The position numbers were made by a program, and so were the translations under genes. The notes under the pieces are model-generated. The model was not told where the DNA came from and did no database searches. It saw only the letters and a list, made by a program, of their open reading frames with translations. From positions 77,062-141,061 of the forward strand of contig DATJZV010000026.1 of the NCBI GenBank assembly GCA_035498715.1: a stretch of 64,000 nt of DNA. Reading direction: 5' to 3'. Origin of the DNA: DASPSR01 sp035498715. Lineage in GTDB: Bacteria; Nitrospirota; UBA9217. Positions 54,178-62,457 of this stretch are shown piece by piece; position 1 is the first letter of the stretch; each line of letters starts with the position of its first letter.

Positions 54178-54291
54178 ATGACGGGGGTGTTTGATGCTTC
54201 GACACCCGGTTCATTTGTAGCAGGAATGAATCTGATGAAGCATGGCATGTCACCTAAAGTGGCCTAGCGGACATGACGGGGAAAACAGCCC

Positions 54292-54320
54292 TTGACAATC
54301 GCAGCCTTTCTCTTTATTAT
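54292..54320 (+). promoter_or_regulatory. Sigma-70 promoter of tRNA-Leu
   Basis: Perfect TTGACA (54292-54297), 17-base spacer, TATTAT (54315-54320). Transcription would start near 54327, about 20 bases before the tRNA. Confidence 0.85.
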
Positions 54321-54345
54321 TACACTTCGTTGTTACGACGCTTGT

Positions 54346-54432
54346 GCCGAAGTGGTGGAACTGGTAGACGCGCTGCGTTCAGGGCGCAGTGGGAGCAATC
54401 CCGTGGGGGTTCGAGTCCCCCCTTCGGCACCA
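54346..54432 (+). tRNA. tRNA-Leu (anticodon CAG)
   Basis: Acceptor arms GCCGAAG (54346-54352) and CTTCGGC (54422-54428) pair fully. The anticodon stem CTGCG/CGCAG encloses TTCAGGG with anticodon CAG. The long variable arm (GTGGGAGCAATCCCGT region) marks a class II tRNA, and GGTTCGAGTCC is the T loop. Discriminator A and an encoded CCA (54430-54432) complete it. It reads CUG codons and lies 24 bases before bamD. Confidence 0.97.
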
Positions 54433-54456
54433 TTTCAACACGACCCTACCTCGCTT

Positions 54457-55194
54457 ATGAAAAAAACATCTCTTATAATCCCTGTTGTGATTGTGGTGGT
54501 CCTGACAGGCTGTGCAGGAAAGAAAGAGGTCTTCGACGCTGCGGCCGTATTCAAAGATGCCGAAACAAGTATGCAGAAAGGGGACTTCGAGAAGGCGCGC
54601 AAGGGCTACCAGGAGATCCAGGAGAAGTCGCCGGACAAGAGCTTTGATGCGGCGCTTATGCTCCGGGTCGCGGATACCTACTTCGGTGAGGAGAAGTACG
54701 ATGAAGCCCTCGTGGAGTACCAGGCGTTCTTGAACTACCATCCGATGAGCAAGGATGCGGCATATGCCCAATACCAGATCGCGATGTGCAACTTCAACCA
54801 GTTCACAACCATTGATCGGGACCCGAATCCTAACCGGACCGCGCTGAAGGAGTACGAGAAGGTCCTCCGGAATTATCCGAAAAGCATTTACGGAGAGGAT
54901 GCAAGGGGTAAAATCACCATCTGCCGCGACAGGAGTGCTGAATACGAACTCTATGTTGGACGGTTCTACTACAGAAAGGGCTCGTACAAGTCTGCCATCG
55001 GCCGGCTTGAAAAGCTCCTGCATGACTATCCGGGGTCCTCAGCAGAGAAGGACGCTTTATATATTACCGGCCTTTCTTACACCGACCTCGGCGACCGGGA
55101 GCAGGCACTGGCCGCGTTCAAAACGCTGGTGAAGAAGTATCCTTCCGTTCAGGGGAGCATAGGGCCCCTCATCGCGAGACTCCAGAAAAAATGA
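54457..55194 (+). CDS. bamD: Outer membrane assembly lipoprotein BamD
   Basis: 245 residues from MKKTSLIIPVVIVVVLTGCAG, a lipoprotein signal with lipobox LTGC. Five TPR-like helical pairs follow (AETSMQKGDFEKARKGYQEI; RVADTYFGEEKYDEALVEYQAFLNYHP; AQYQIAMCNFNQ; ARGKITICRDRSAEYELYVGRFYYRKGSYKSAIGRLEKLLHDYP), matching BamD in length and content. It is the essential partner of BamA in inserting beta-barrels. It appears to be co-transcribed with tRNA-Leu and its stop overlaps the next gene's start by four bases. Confidence 0.93.
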   Translation: MKKTSLIIPVVIVVVLTGCAGKKEVFDAAAVFKDAETSMQKGDFEKARKGYQEIQEKSPDKSFDAALMLRVADTYFGEEKYDEALVEYQAFLNYHPMSKDAAYAQYQIAMCNFNQFTTIDRDPNPNRTALKEYEKVLRNYPKSIYGEDARGKITICRDRSAEYELYVGRFYYRKGSYKSAIGRLEKLLHDYPGSSAEKDALYITGLSYTDLGDREQALAAFKTLVKKYPSVQGSIGPLIARLQKK

Positions 55195-55829
55195 AGTACT
55201 ACCCTATTTACCTCAATCTTCGCGACCGGCCCTGCTTGATCGTCGGCGGGGGGCATGTTGCCGAGCGCAAGACGCTTTCATTGATAGAAGCGGGGGCAAA
55301 CGTAACAGTCATCAGTCCGTCGCTGACCCAAAAACTGCAGGAACTCACTCAATCGGGCAAGATCATTCACCAGCAGAAAACCTTCGACGACAGAGACCTC
55401 ACCGATGCTCTCCTCGTTATTGCCGCTACTGATTCGCAGGAGGTGAATGCCAGCATTGGCAGGCTTTGCAAAAAAAGGAACATCCTCGTAAACGTCGTCA
55501 CCCCCCCAGACGAGAGCTCGTTTATCGTCCCATCGGTGGTGGAGCGCGGCGAGCTCTTAATTGCCGTATCAACGAGCGGCATAAGCCCCGCTTTATCGAA
55601 AAGGATCCGCCAGGAGCTCGAGGAACGATACGGGCTTGAATATGAGGTGTTTCTCGGCAAGATGTCGATGCTTCGCGCCCGGCTTATGGATGAAGTGAGG
55701 GATGAGGGCGTACGGAGAGAGATCTTGAAAGCCCTGGCGGATTCCGATGTCATCAGTTTGCTGAAAGAAGGCAAAATTCACGATGCAGATCATCGGGTGG
55801 CGGAGATTGTCCGGTTAAAGCAAAAATAG
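55191..55829 (+). CDS. Precorrin-2 dehydrogenase / sirohydrochlorin ferrochelatase (Met8/CysG N-terminal type)
   Basis: 212 residues. YPIYLNLRDRPCLIVGGGHVAERK is the NAD-binding GxGxVA start, followed by VISPSLT, LLVIAATDSQEVNASIGRLCKKRNILVNVVTPPDESSFIVPSVVERGELLIAVSTSGISPALSKRIR, the family signature. It oxidises precorrin-2 to sirohydrochlorin and may insert iron to give siroheme, needed by sulfite and nitrite reductases or for alternative heme synthesis. The later hem/cob genes that often follow are absent; a minus-strand gene comes next. ATGA overlap couples it to bamD. Confidence 0.92.
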   Translation: MKYYPIYLNLRDRPCLIVGGGHVAERKTLSLIEAGANVTVISPSLTQKLQELTQSGKIIHQQKTFDDRDLTDALLVIAATDSQEVNASIGRLCKKRNILVNVVTPPDESSFIVPSVVERGELLIAVSTSGISPALSKRIRQELEERYGLEYEVFLGKMSMLRARLMDEVRDEGVRREILKALADSDVISLLKEGKIHDADHRVAEIVRLKQK

Positions 55830-55856
55830 GACGGTGGGAGCGCGGCCCGGAGAATT

Positions 55857-57431
55857 CTATCTCTTGTCCTTGAAAAGTTTTTTGAGTATGCCGCCGCTGG
55901 ATTTTTTCTCTGGTTCTTTTTCTTTCTTCGCTTCTTCGATGCTTTCCGCAGCAGCAATGCCTTGCCGCAGCTGCTTCGAGTCGAGCCCCCTAGCTTGGGC
56001 CTTTATGAACACAGCATAGGCTTTGGCCTTGAGATTGTTCATGAGGTAGAAATTCCCGAGTTCCATGTAGTACTCTAGTCTGTTCGGTGACATCTCAATA
56101 ACTTTTTTGAAGTATTCCTCTGCCTCATGGCGTCTCCTCGGCATACGGGAGAGTGCAAGCCCCTGATAGAACAGGAACCGGGGATTTTCCGGATCGAGAC
56201 GTACAGCCCATCGGAAGGCTTCCTCCGCTCCCCAAAAGTTGCCCGCCTTGAAGTGCCTCATCCCCTCATTATACTGATCGACGGCGTTACTCTTCTGGGC
56301 CGATTTTTCAGGCTCATGCTGTTCAGCGCTGGGCGTTTTTACTCCTTTGCCCAGGGTACTGGTGTACTGGTCTCGCTTGGCTTGTGTACTCAGTGTATCA
56401 TATGCTTCGTGGATCCTTGTGAAGAGCGCTTCAAGTTTCAGCTTCATATCGCTCATCTCGGAATCGAAGTGCCTGTCCGGGTGGTAGAGCTTCGCGAGTT
56501 TGAAGTACGCCTTCTTGATTTCCTGAGCTGTCGCACTGCGCTTTATGCCGAGAACCTGGTAATGGTCTTGGGTTTTTATGTCATCGTACGCCCTCTGTAT
56601 TGTTTCCCTGGTGGCAGAAGGTACAGCGGTTTGAGGTTCACGCGGCTTCCGTTCCGACGCCGTCTTTGCCGTAACGGTTTCACGCACTATCTCGCGTGCG
56701 AAGCTCTTCTCCTCCTCGCTTTTAATTTCGCCGATCTCGGCCATCCTGAGCGCAAGGAGAACGTAGACCGCCTTGAGCGTGTTGAAGTCACCGATGCCAG
56801 ACTGCGAACAGAGTTCCTCGATGTTCTTTTTCCCGTCGATCAGTGACAGGACCATCAGCTGGTCCTGGGTGAGGCCAGCGCCTTGAAAGAGCTGCGATGG
56901 GTCTGTGGATGGACGAAGCACGGTCTTGATATGGGGAAGTGATTTACGGACAAGCTGCCAGTCGATGCCGCTTAAACCTTCAACGACCAGGCTTCCGGTG
57001 CTCATCTGGAGAGGGACGATGTCTGTCTGGGGCAGCGGGCCTTCCTCGACGGTATAGCGGCCCTCGCGCCAGGCAAACAGACTGAGAATTATGTTCTTAA
57101 CCTGGAGCTTTACGCCGCCAACCAGACTCTGCGGTGAGATAAAGCCGAGCTGGATGAGAACGGTCCCGTGCTTCTTGCCTGTTTTTTTAAAGACCTCAGC
57201 AGATGCATCGTACTGTGCTCTGGTTATCGTGCCGGCCCGGAGCAGGCACTCGCCGAGCCTGTCCTCCTCCAGGTTAGAGGAGGCAAAGATGATATCGCCT
57301 CCTTGGAAGTAGACTTTTTTGACCGCCGTTTCGCGCTCGAACACGACCGTGCCGGTTTTTTTTTCTGCCCGCAGCCCCTGAAAAAGCAGGGGGATTGTCA
57401 TATCCGTTATATTGCCGGCAGGGGTGATCAT
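55857..57431 (-). CDS. DUF4388 (PATAN) - DnaJ - TPR protein
   Basis: About 524 residues. An N-terminal DUF4388/PATAN region (GNITDMTIPLLFQGLRAEKKTGTVVFERE..VYFQGGDIIFASSN) is followed by a helical part, a winged-helix-like EELCSQSGIGDFNTLKAVYVLLALRM, a J domain near 290-350 (DHYQVLGIKRSATAQEIKKAYFKLAKLYHPDRH, with the HPD that stimulates DnaK) and two or three TPR units (QYNEGMRHFKAGNFWGAEEAFRWAV). Such proteins are signalling or assembly factors in Deltaproteobacteria and Nitrospirae; the role is unknown. ATG 57431 has AAGGA four bases upstream. The C-terminus is Lys-rich. Confidence 0.85.
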   Translation of the reverse strand: MITPAGNITDMTIPLLFQGLRAEKKTGTVVFERETAVKKVYFQGGDIIFASSNLEEDRLGECLLRAGTITRAQYDASAEVFKKTGKKHGTVLIQLGFISPQSLVGGVKLQVKNIILSLFAWREGRYTVEEGPLPQTDIVPLQMSTGSLVVEGLSGIDWQLVRKSLPHIKTVLRPSTDPSQLFQGAGLTQDQLMVLSLIDGKKNIEELCSQSGIGDFNTLKAVYVLLALRMAEIGEIKSEEEKSFAREIVRETVTAKTASERKPREPQTAVPSATRETIQRAYDDIKTQDHYQVLGIKRSATAQEIKKAYFKLAKLYHPDRHFDSEMSDMKLKLEALFTRIHEAYDTLSTQAKRDQYTSTLGKGVKTPSAEQHEPEKSAQKSNAVDQYNEGMRHFKAGNFWGAEEAFRWAVRLDPENPRFLFYQGLALSRMPRRRHEAEEYFKKVIEMSPNRLEYYMELGNFYLMNNLKAKAYAVFIKAQARGLDSKQLRQGIAAAESIEEAKKEKEPEKKSSGGILKKLFKDKR

Positions 57432-57470
57432 ATTATCCTTGAGCACAAAAATTGATGCATATTGTTTTGC

Positions 57471-57479
57471 ATTATATCA
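57471..57479 (-). promoter_or_regulatory. Extended -10 promoter of the DUF4388-DnaJ gene
   Basis: On the minus strand TGA precedes a perfect TATAAT (57476 to 57471). The -35 region is poor. The start codon lies 40 bases downstream. Confidence 0.55.
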
Positions 57480-57577
57480 CGTTTTTGTGTTTTTGCATCC
57501 AAATCCTTATGTGGGGACGAGCTTGAGATCATGTAAAGACCTCGGATCATGCGGAGAGGGGCAGGTTGGTATAAGGG

Positions 57578-57606
57578 TTGACTGTCATCGTTGTTCTTAT
57601 TATAAT
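57578..57606 (+). promoter_or_regulatory. Sigma-70 promoter of the activase gene
   Basis: TTGACT (57578-57583), 17-base spacer, perfect TATAAT (57601-57606). The leader to the start codon is about 170 bases, unusually long for this window. Confidence 0.75.
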
Positions 57607-57783
57607 AATACCTGTTCAAAACATGTCTCATCCTCACTGTTCCGGAATGAAGCAGAAAAGAAGCGAGAACAGCACAACGGGAGACCCTTACGGTGACCTG
57701 TCACGCGTTTTCTGAAAAAGCTGGCTGTCTTCTGTAGTAAGCCGTGCTTTCAGGTCAAATCATCCAAGGATAAGGAGCGACGT

Positions 57784-60700
57784 ATGCAGAGAGAGCTTTT
57801 CCTCGGTATCGACATCGGTTCTGTAACCATCAAGACCGCGGTCGTCGATGCAGGCAGGAACGTCCTTGCTGAAACCTATACGCGGACCAAGGGAGACCCG
57901 GCCAGCTCTCTTGCTAACGAACTCACGGCGCTTTCGTCACAATTCCCTGAATCCATGATACGATCCGCAGGCATAACGGGGAGCGGCGGCAAACAGCTCG
58001 CCGAGATCATAGGTGCGCGGTTCATTAACGAAATCCTCGCACAGTCTCTTTTTGCCGGACTCTATCACCCTCACGCGCGGACCATTATCGAGATGGGAGG
58101 CGAGGATGCGAAGCTCATCAGCCTCGTGCCAGATTCATCGTCAGGTGGCGTCAAGATAGAAGACTTTGCCATGAACACGGTTTGCGCCGCGGGAACGGGC
58201 TCTTTCCTCGACCAGCAGGCGTCTCGCCTTAACCTCTCGATAGAAGAATTCAGTCGTATCGCGCTTCAGTCAAAGACGCCGCCGCGTGTGGCCGGGCGGT
58301 GCAGCGTGTTCGCTAAGAGCGATATGATCCACCTGCAGCAGATCGCCACGCCGGACTTCGATATTGTGGCGGGGCTGTGCTATGCTATGGCCAGGAACTT
58401 CATGGCCACCGTTGGAAAAGGCAAAAGTTTTCCGGCGCCGCTCCTGTTCCTCGGCGGTGTTGCCGCGAACCTTGGCATGCGTAGGGCATTCCGTGATGTC
58501 CTGAAACTAGCAGAGTCCGGAATGACTGTGCCGCATCACTTCAACACTTCCGGGGCCATTGGCGCAGCGCTTACGGCTTTGCAGCATCCCGAGCACGCAA
58601 GCCCATATCAAGGCATATCCGCGCTCACCGCTTATCTGTCTAGCGGACTGCAGCTTGAGAAGAGCGTTGTGAGTCCTCTCGCGAAGCCGATGGGCATTAT
58701 GCCGAACCCGGACCAGGATACTGTGCCAGGATCGAACGGCTTGATCGAAGCGTACCTTGGCGTGGATGTCGGGTCAGTCTCGACCAACGTCGTGGTTATC
58801 GACCGGCACATGCGTGTACTTTCCAAACGGTATCTGCCAACGGCTGGCCGGCCGATTGAGGCGGTGAAAAAGGGGTTGGCCGAAGTGGGTGATGAGGTCG
58901 GTTCCCGAGTGAAGATCGTGGGCGCAGCCACGACGGGTTCGGGCAGGTATCTAACGGGTGACATGATCGGCGCGGATGTGGTCAGGAACGAGATCACGGC
59001 GCAGGCCACAGCGGCGGCCGTGATCGATCCGGTCGTGGACACTATTTTCGAGATCGGGGGGCAGGATTCCAAGTACATCAGTCTGCGGAACGGTGCGGTT
59101 GTGGACTTCGAGATGAACAAGGCCTGCGCCGCGGGCACAGGGTCCTTCCTCGAAGAACAGGCCGAGCGCCTTGGCATCAAAATCAAGCGGGAGTTCGAGG
59201 ACCGGGCATTCTGTGCCTCTTCACCCTGCGGGCTTGGAGAACGCTGCACCGTCTTTATGGAATCGGACCTGGTGCACTATCTGAACAAGGGGGCAGGTGT
59301 GGAAGAGTTGACCGCAGGTCTTGCCTATTCCATTGCCCATAATTATCTGAACAAGGTGGTGGCCGGCAAGCGGGTCGGCGACCGGATTTTCTTCCAGGGA
59401 GGTGTGGCAGCGAACAAGGCCGTTATTGCTGCGTTTGAACAGATAACCGGCAAACGTATCACTGTTCCCCCGCACCATGAGGTCACCGGCGCGATCGGTG
59501 CGGCCATCCTTGCAATGCGTGAAGGCACGGGTCGAAGTGCGTTCAAAGGGTTTGACCTGAGCAAGCGTGCGTATAACATCTCGACCTTCGAGTGCGTCGA
59601 ATGCGCAAACCGATGCGACATCCGCCGGGTGAGTTTCGAGGGAGAGAAACCTCTCTTCTATGGGAGCCGGTGCGAGAAATACGATGTCAAGAAAAAATCA
59701 TCGCTGACCGGCGTGCTGCCTGATCTGTTCGCAGAGCGCGAGAAGCTGCTTGCGGGAACCGCCCTCTCGCGGACGGCGGCCGATGGCTTACCTAGTATCG
59801 GCATCCCCCGGATGCTCTATGTGAACGACTATCTGCCGTTCTGGCAGACCTTTTTCACAGAACTCGGGTTCCGCGTTGTGCTCTCTGAGCGCACGACCCG
59901 GACACTGATCAACCGGGCGCTCGAGGCTACGGTCGCCGAAACGTGCTTTCCAGCCAAGGTCGCGCTTGGACATATCCAGGACCTCCTCGATAAAAAGGTT
60001 GACATCCTCTTCCTGCCGAGCTTTATCCGGTTCCCAGTTTTTAACTCGCGGATAGATAACGCGCAGGCGTGTCCCTATGCACAGGCTTTGCCGTACATTG
60101 CGCGGGCTTCCATGAGGTTCGGCAGCACTAAGATCGTAGAACCTGTGTTGTATCTCCAGGACGAGCGCAACTTTACCAGAAGTATGAAGGTGCTCGGTAA
60201 GGCTCTCGGGAAAGGTGCGGGCGCAGTGCGCAAGGCGCAGCGGCTTGCGTGGGAGGCACAGGAAGCATTTCACGGGGCTGTCGAAGAGCGGGGCAGCTCG
60301 GTCCTGTCCCAGATGCAGGCGGGCCAAAAAGCGCTCGTGCTCGTCGGGAGGACTTATAATACTTGCGATCCCGGTGTGAGCATGAATCTTCCGTCGAAGA
60401 TTCGGGACCTCGGGTTGCAGGCGATCCCCATGGATTTCCTTCCGCTCCACACCGCGGACATGTCCGGTCTTGAAACCATGTACTGGCGGTCAGGTCAGAA
60501 GATCATGGCCGCGGCAAGGATCATACGCAAACACCCTGGTCTGTACCCAGTGTACATCACTAACTTCGGGTGCGGTCCTGATTCGTTCATCACACATTTC
60601 TTCAGGCAGGAGATGGGAGACAAACCGTTCCTGCAGCTAGAGATCGATGAGCACAGCGCAGACGCTGGCGCAATTACGAGGATTGAGGCGTTCATGGATA

Positions 60701-61956
60701 GCCTCAATAATGTCGGAAATTCCTCGCAGCATCTCTCATCCCCAGCCAGGTCGGACGGCTCGCTCCGTGCGAAAAAAGTCTATTTTCCGCCGATGACGGA
60801 CCATGCCCATGCCCTCGCGGCTGCTTTTCGTGCATGCGGCGTAGACGCAGAAGTACTGCCGGAATCGGACGAGGAAACCGTGCAGATCGGCAAGGAGTTC
60901 AGTTCGGGCAGAGAATGCTATCCTCTCGCCTTGACTACCGGTGACATGATCAAGGCAACACGCAGACGGGGGTTCGATCCTGAGAAGAGCGCTTTTTTCA
61001 TGCCCACGGGGAAAGGGCCGTGCAGGTTTGGGCAGTACCACCGCTACCACCGTCAGGTTCTCGATCGGCTCGGGCTCGAGTGCGTAGAGATCCTTGCTCC
61101 CATGCAGGATGAGCGTTTGCATAACGACGTGCGTGCCCTGGACAAGGATTTCGTTCTCATGAGTTGGCGGGGGGCTTTTGCCGTTGATATGCTTCAGAAA
61201 GCACGTTGGGAACACCGGCCGTACGAGAAGCGGAAGGGACAAACGGACCGGGTATACCAGACCGCGCTCGACCGCATGACCGCTGCCATAGAGAAGCGGG
61301 CAGACCTCCTTCCCGTGCTGCAGCAGGCATACGAAGATTTCATCGCTATCGAAATAACCGAGCGTCATAAACCGGTTATCGGCATTGTCGGTGAGATTTA
61401 TATTCGCTCTAATCGCTTTAGCAATGAGGACGTTGTCAGTCTGATCGAACGACTCGGCGGAGAGGCGTGGGTCGCTCCCATATCCGAATGGCTTCTGTAC
61501 GTCAATGAAACGGCAAAGGTGTCGGCAAAAATGAATCGTTCATGGAATGAACTGCTCAAGGCGTACATAACGGGACGGGTGCAGCGCAAAGACGAGCGTC
61601 GGCTGCTGGGCGGGTTTAATGGTAGCATGAGAAGCCTGCATGAGCCAAGCATCAGGCAGACCCTCCATGCGGCCATGCCGTACATACACCACTCGTTCGA
61701 AGGCGAGGCCGTGTTGTCCGTGGGGAAGTCAATCGACTACATCAACAAGGGAGTTTCGGGCATCTTGAACGTGATGCCGTTCACGTGCATGCCCGGCACT
61801 ATCGCGAGCGCCATCCTTAAGCGGGTACGAGAGGACCATAACAACATCCCCCTCCTGAACATAGCCTACGAAGGCCAAAAGGATTCCCAGACCATAACCC
61901 GGCTCGAAGCGTTCATGCACCAGGCACGGTCGTATCAGCGGCAGAAGAAATCGTGA
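57784..61956 (+). CDS. Double BadF/HgdC-type acyl-CoA dehydratase activase with HgdB-like C-terminus
   Basis: 1390 residues. Two ASKHA ATPase domains are fused: LFLGIDIGSVTIKTAVVDAG (from residue 5) and YLGVDVGSVSTNVVVID (from about 322). Each has the cluster-binding pair seen in HgdC: NTVCAAGTGSF with GRCSVFAKSD, and KACAAGTGSF with ERCTVFMESD. A Cys cluster ECVECANRCDIRR..GSRC follows near 600, then a DUF2229-like region (about 675-900) and a C-terminal part (about 1060-1390) resembling the HgdB subunit of 2-hydroxyacyl-CoA dehydratases. Family members use ATP to drive low-potential electron transfer; no substrate is known for this fused form. AAGGAG lies seven bases before the ATG. It stands alone. 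Confidence 0.9.
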   Translation: MQRELFLGIDIGSVTIKTAVVDAGRNVLAETYTRTKGDPASSLANELTALSSQFPESMIRSAGITGSGGKQLAEIIGARFINEILAQSLFAGLYHPHARTIIEMGGEDAKLISLVPDSSSGGVKIEDFAMNTVCAAGTGSFLDQQASRLNLSIEEFSRIALQSKTPPRVAGRCSVFAKSDMIHLQQIATPDFDIVAGLCYAMARNFMATVGKGKSFPAPLLFLGGVAANLGMRRAFRDVLKLAESGMTVPHHFNTSGAIGAALTALQHPEHASPYQGISALTAYLSSGLQLEKSVVSPLAKPMGIMPNPDQDTVPGSNGLIEAYLGVDVGSVSTNVVVIDRHMRVLSKRYLPTAGRPIEAVKKGLAEVGDEVGSRVKIVGAATTGSGRYLTGDMIGADVVRNEITAQATAAAVIDPVVDTIFEIGGQDSKYISLRNGAVVDFEMNKACAAGTGSFLEEQAERLGIKIKREFEDRAFCASSPCGLGERCTVFMESDLVHYLNKGAGVEELTAGLAYSIAHNYLNKVVAGKRVGDRIFFQGGVAANKAVIAAFEQITGKRITVPPHHEVTGAIGAAILAMREGTGRSAFKGFDLSKRAYNISTFECVECANRCDIRRVSFEGEKPLFYGSRCEKYDVKKKSSLTGVLPDLFAEREKLLAGTALSRTAADGLPSIGIPRMLYVNDYLPFWQTFFTELGFRVVLSERTTRTLINRALEATVAETCFPAKVALGHIQDLLDKKVDILFLPSFIRFPVFNSRIDNAQACPYAQALPYIARASMRFGSTKIVEPVLYLQDERNFTRSMKVLGKALGKGAGAVRKAQRLAWEAQEAFHGAVEERGSSVLSQMQAGQKALVLVGRTYNTCDPGVSMNLPSKIRDLGLQAIPMDFLPLHTADMSGLETMYWRSGQKIMAAARIIRKHPGLYPVYITNFGCGPDSFITHFFRQEMGDKPFLQLEIDEHSADAGAITRIEAFMDSLNNVGNSSQHLSSPARSDGSLRAKKVYFPPMTDHAHALAAAFRACGVDAEVLPESDEETVQIGKEFSSGRECYPLALTTGDMIKATRRRGFDPEKSAFFMPTGKGPCRFGQYHRYHRQVLDRLGLECVEILAPMQDERLHNDVRALDKDFVLMSWRGAFAVDMLQKARWEHRPYEKRKGQTDRVYQTALDRMTAAIEKRADLLPVLQQAYEDFIAIEITERHKPVIGIVGEIYIRSNRFSNEDVVSLIERLGGEAWVAPISEWLLYVNETAKVSAKMNRSWNELLKAYITGRVQRKDERRLLGGFNGSMRSLHEPSIRQTLHAAMPYIHHSFEGEAVLSVGKSIDYINKGVSGILNVMPFTCMPGTIASAILKRVREDHNNIPLLNIAYEGQKDSQTITRLEAFMHQARSYQRQKKS

Positions 61957-62074
61957 GTGAGGCAGAATGGTCTCTACCCTTGAGCGGTCCTTAATAGTTT
62001 CCAACTTTGCTAACTATGGTTATAAGGGTGGTATCCTCGGTTAAACAATCTCAAGGAGTTTATCAATTATGAGC

Positions 62075-62104
62075 TTGACATGATGCAGTGAAATACGGTA
62101 TGCT
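62075..62104 (+). promoter_or_regulatory. Promoter of the cold-shock gene
   Basis: Perfect TTGACA (62075-62080), an 18-base spacer and TATGCT (62099-62104). A leader of about 50 bases follows, with AGGAG before the ATG; such leaders can act as temperature-responsive structures in csp genes, but no structure is evident. Confidence 0.55.
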
Positions 62105-62162
62105 CTGTCAATCCGTGGATATTTCCCGGATAAATTTCAAAAGGAAGCAGAGGAGAAACAGA

Positions 62163-62366
62163 ATGGCAAATGGTGTAGTGAAGTGGTTCAACAACAGTAA
62201 GGGGTTTGGCTTTATCACGCAGGACAATGGCGAAGATGTATTCGTACACTTTTCGGCCATCACGGGAGACGGTTTCAAGTCTCTGAACGAAGGAGATAAA
62301 GTTACGTTCGAGGTTGTCAAGGGGCCCAAGGGTCTCCAGGCAGCGAACGTGTCCAAAGTTCAATAA
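62163..62366 (+). CDS. Cold-shock domain protein (CspA family)
   Basis: 67 residues, MANGVVKWFNNSKGFGFITQ and onward. RNP1 (KGFGFI) and RNP2 (VFVHF) are intact, and the length is standard. It is a small single-strand RNA/DNA-binding beta-barrel that keeps mRNA unfolded. AGGAG lies seven bases before the ATG, and the longer upstream extension of the frame is untranslated leader. A terminator separates it from the DEAD-box helicase gene, a functionally related RNA remodeller. Confidence 0.97.
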   Translation: MANGVVKWFNNSKGFGFITQDNGEDVFVHFSAITGDGFKSLNEGDKVTFEVVKGPKGLQAANVSKVQ

Positions 62367-62401
62367 ATATACTGCGAAAAATATTCTAAATAACCACTCC
62401 A

Positions 62402-62434
62402 AAAGCCCCGGAGCGATCCGGGGCTTTTTTATTT
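62402..62434 (+). terminator. Intrinsic terminator between csp and the DEAD-box gene
   Basis: AAAGCCCCGGA (62402-62412) and TCCGGGGCTTT (62417-62427) form a perfect 11-base stem with loop GCGA, followed by TTTATTTC. The helicase start lies only 30 bases further, so that gene depends on read-through or a promoter inside this segment. Confidence 0.9.
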
Positions 62435-62457
62435 CTTGGTATCAGCAAGGAGTCATT

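Larger units (their letters stand above)
57432..57783. other. Intergenic region with two divergent promoters
   Basis: About 350 bases hold an extended -10 (TGA TATAAT on the minus strand, 57471-57479) for the DnaJ-type gene and a strong plus-strand promoter at 57578-57606 for the activase. No protein is recognisable; a 30-codon frame at 57623-57715 lies in the activase leader. Confidence 0.6.

Noticed and set aside
54292..54456. In-frame upstream extension of bamD
   Set aside because: It is the translation of the tRNA-Leu gene and its promoter; the true start with a lipoprotein signal is at 54457.
57623..57715. 30-codon frame in the activase leader
   Set aside because: No good ribosome site and no evidence of coding; could only be a leader peptide by speculation.
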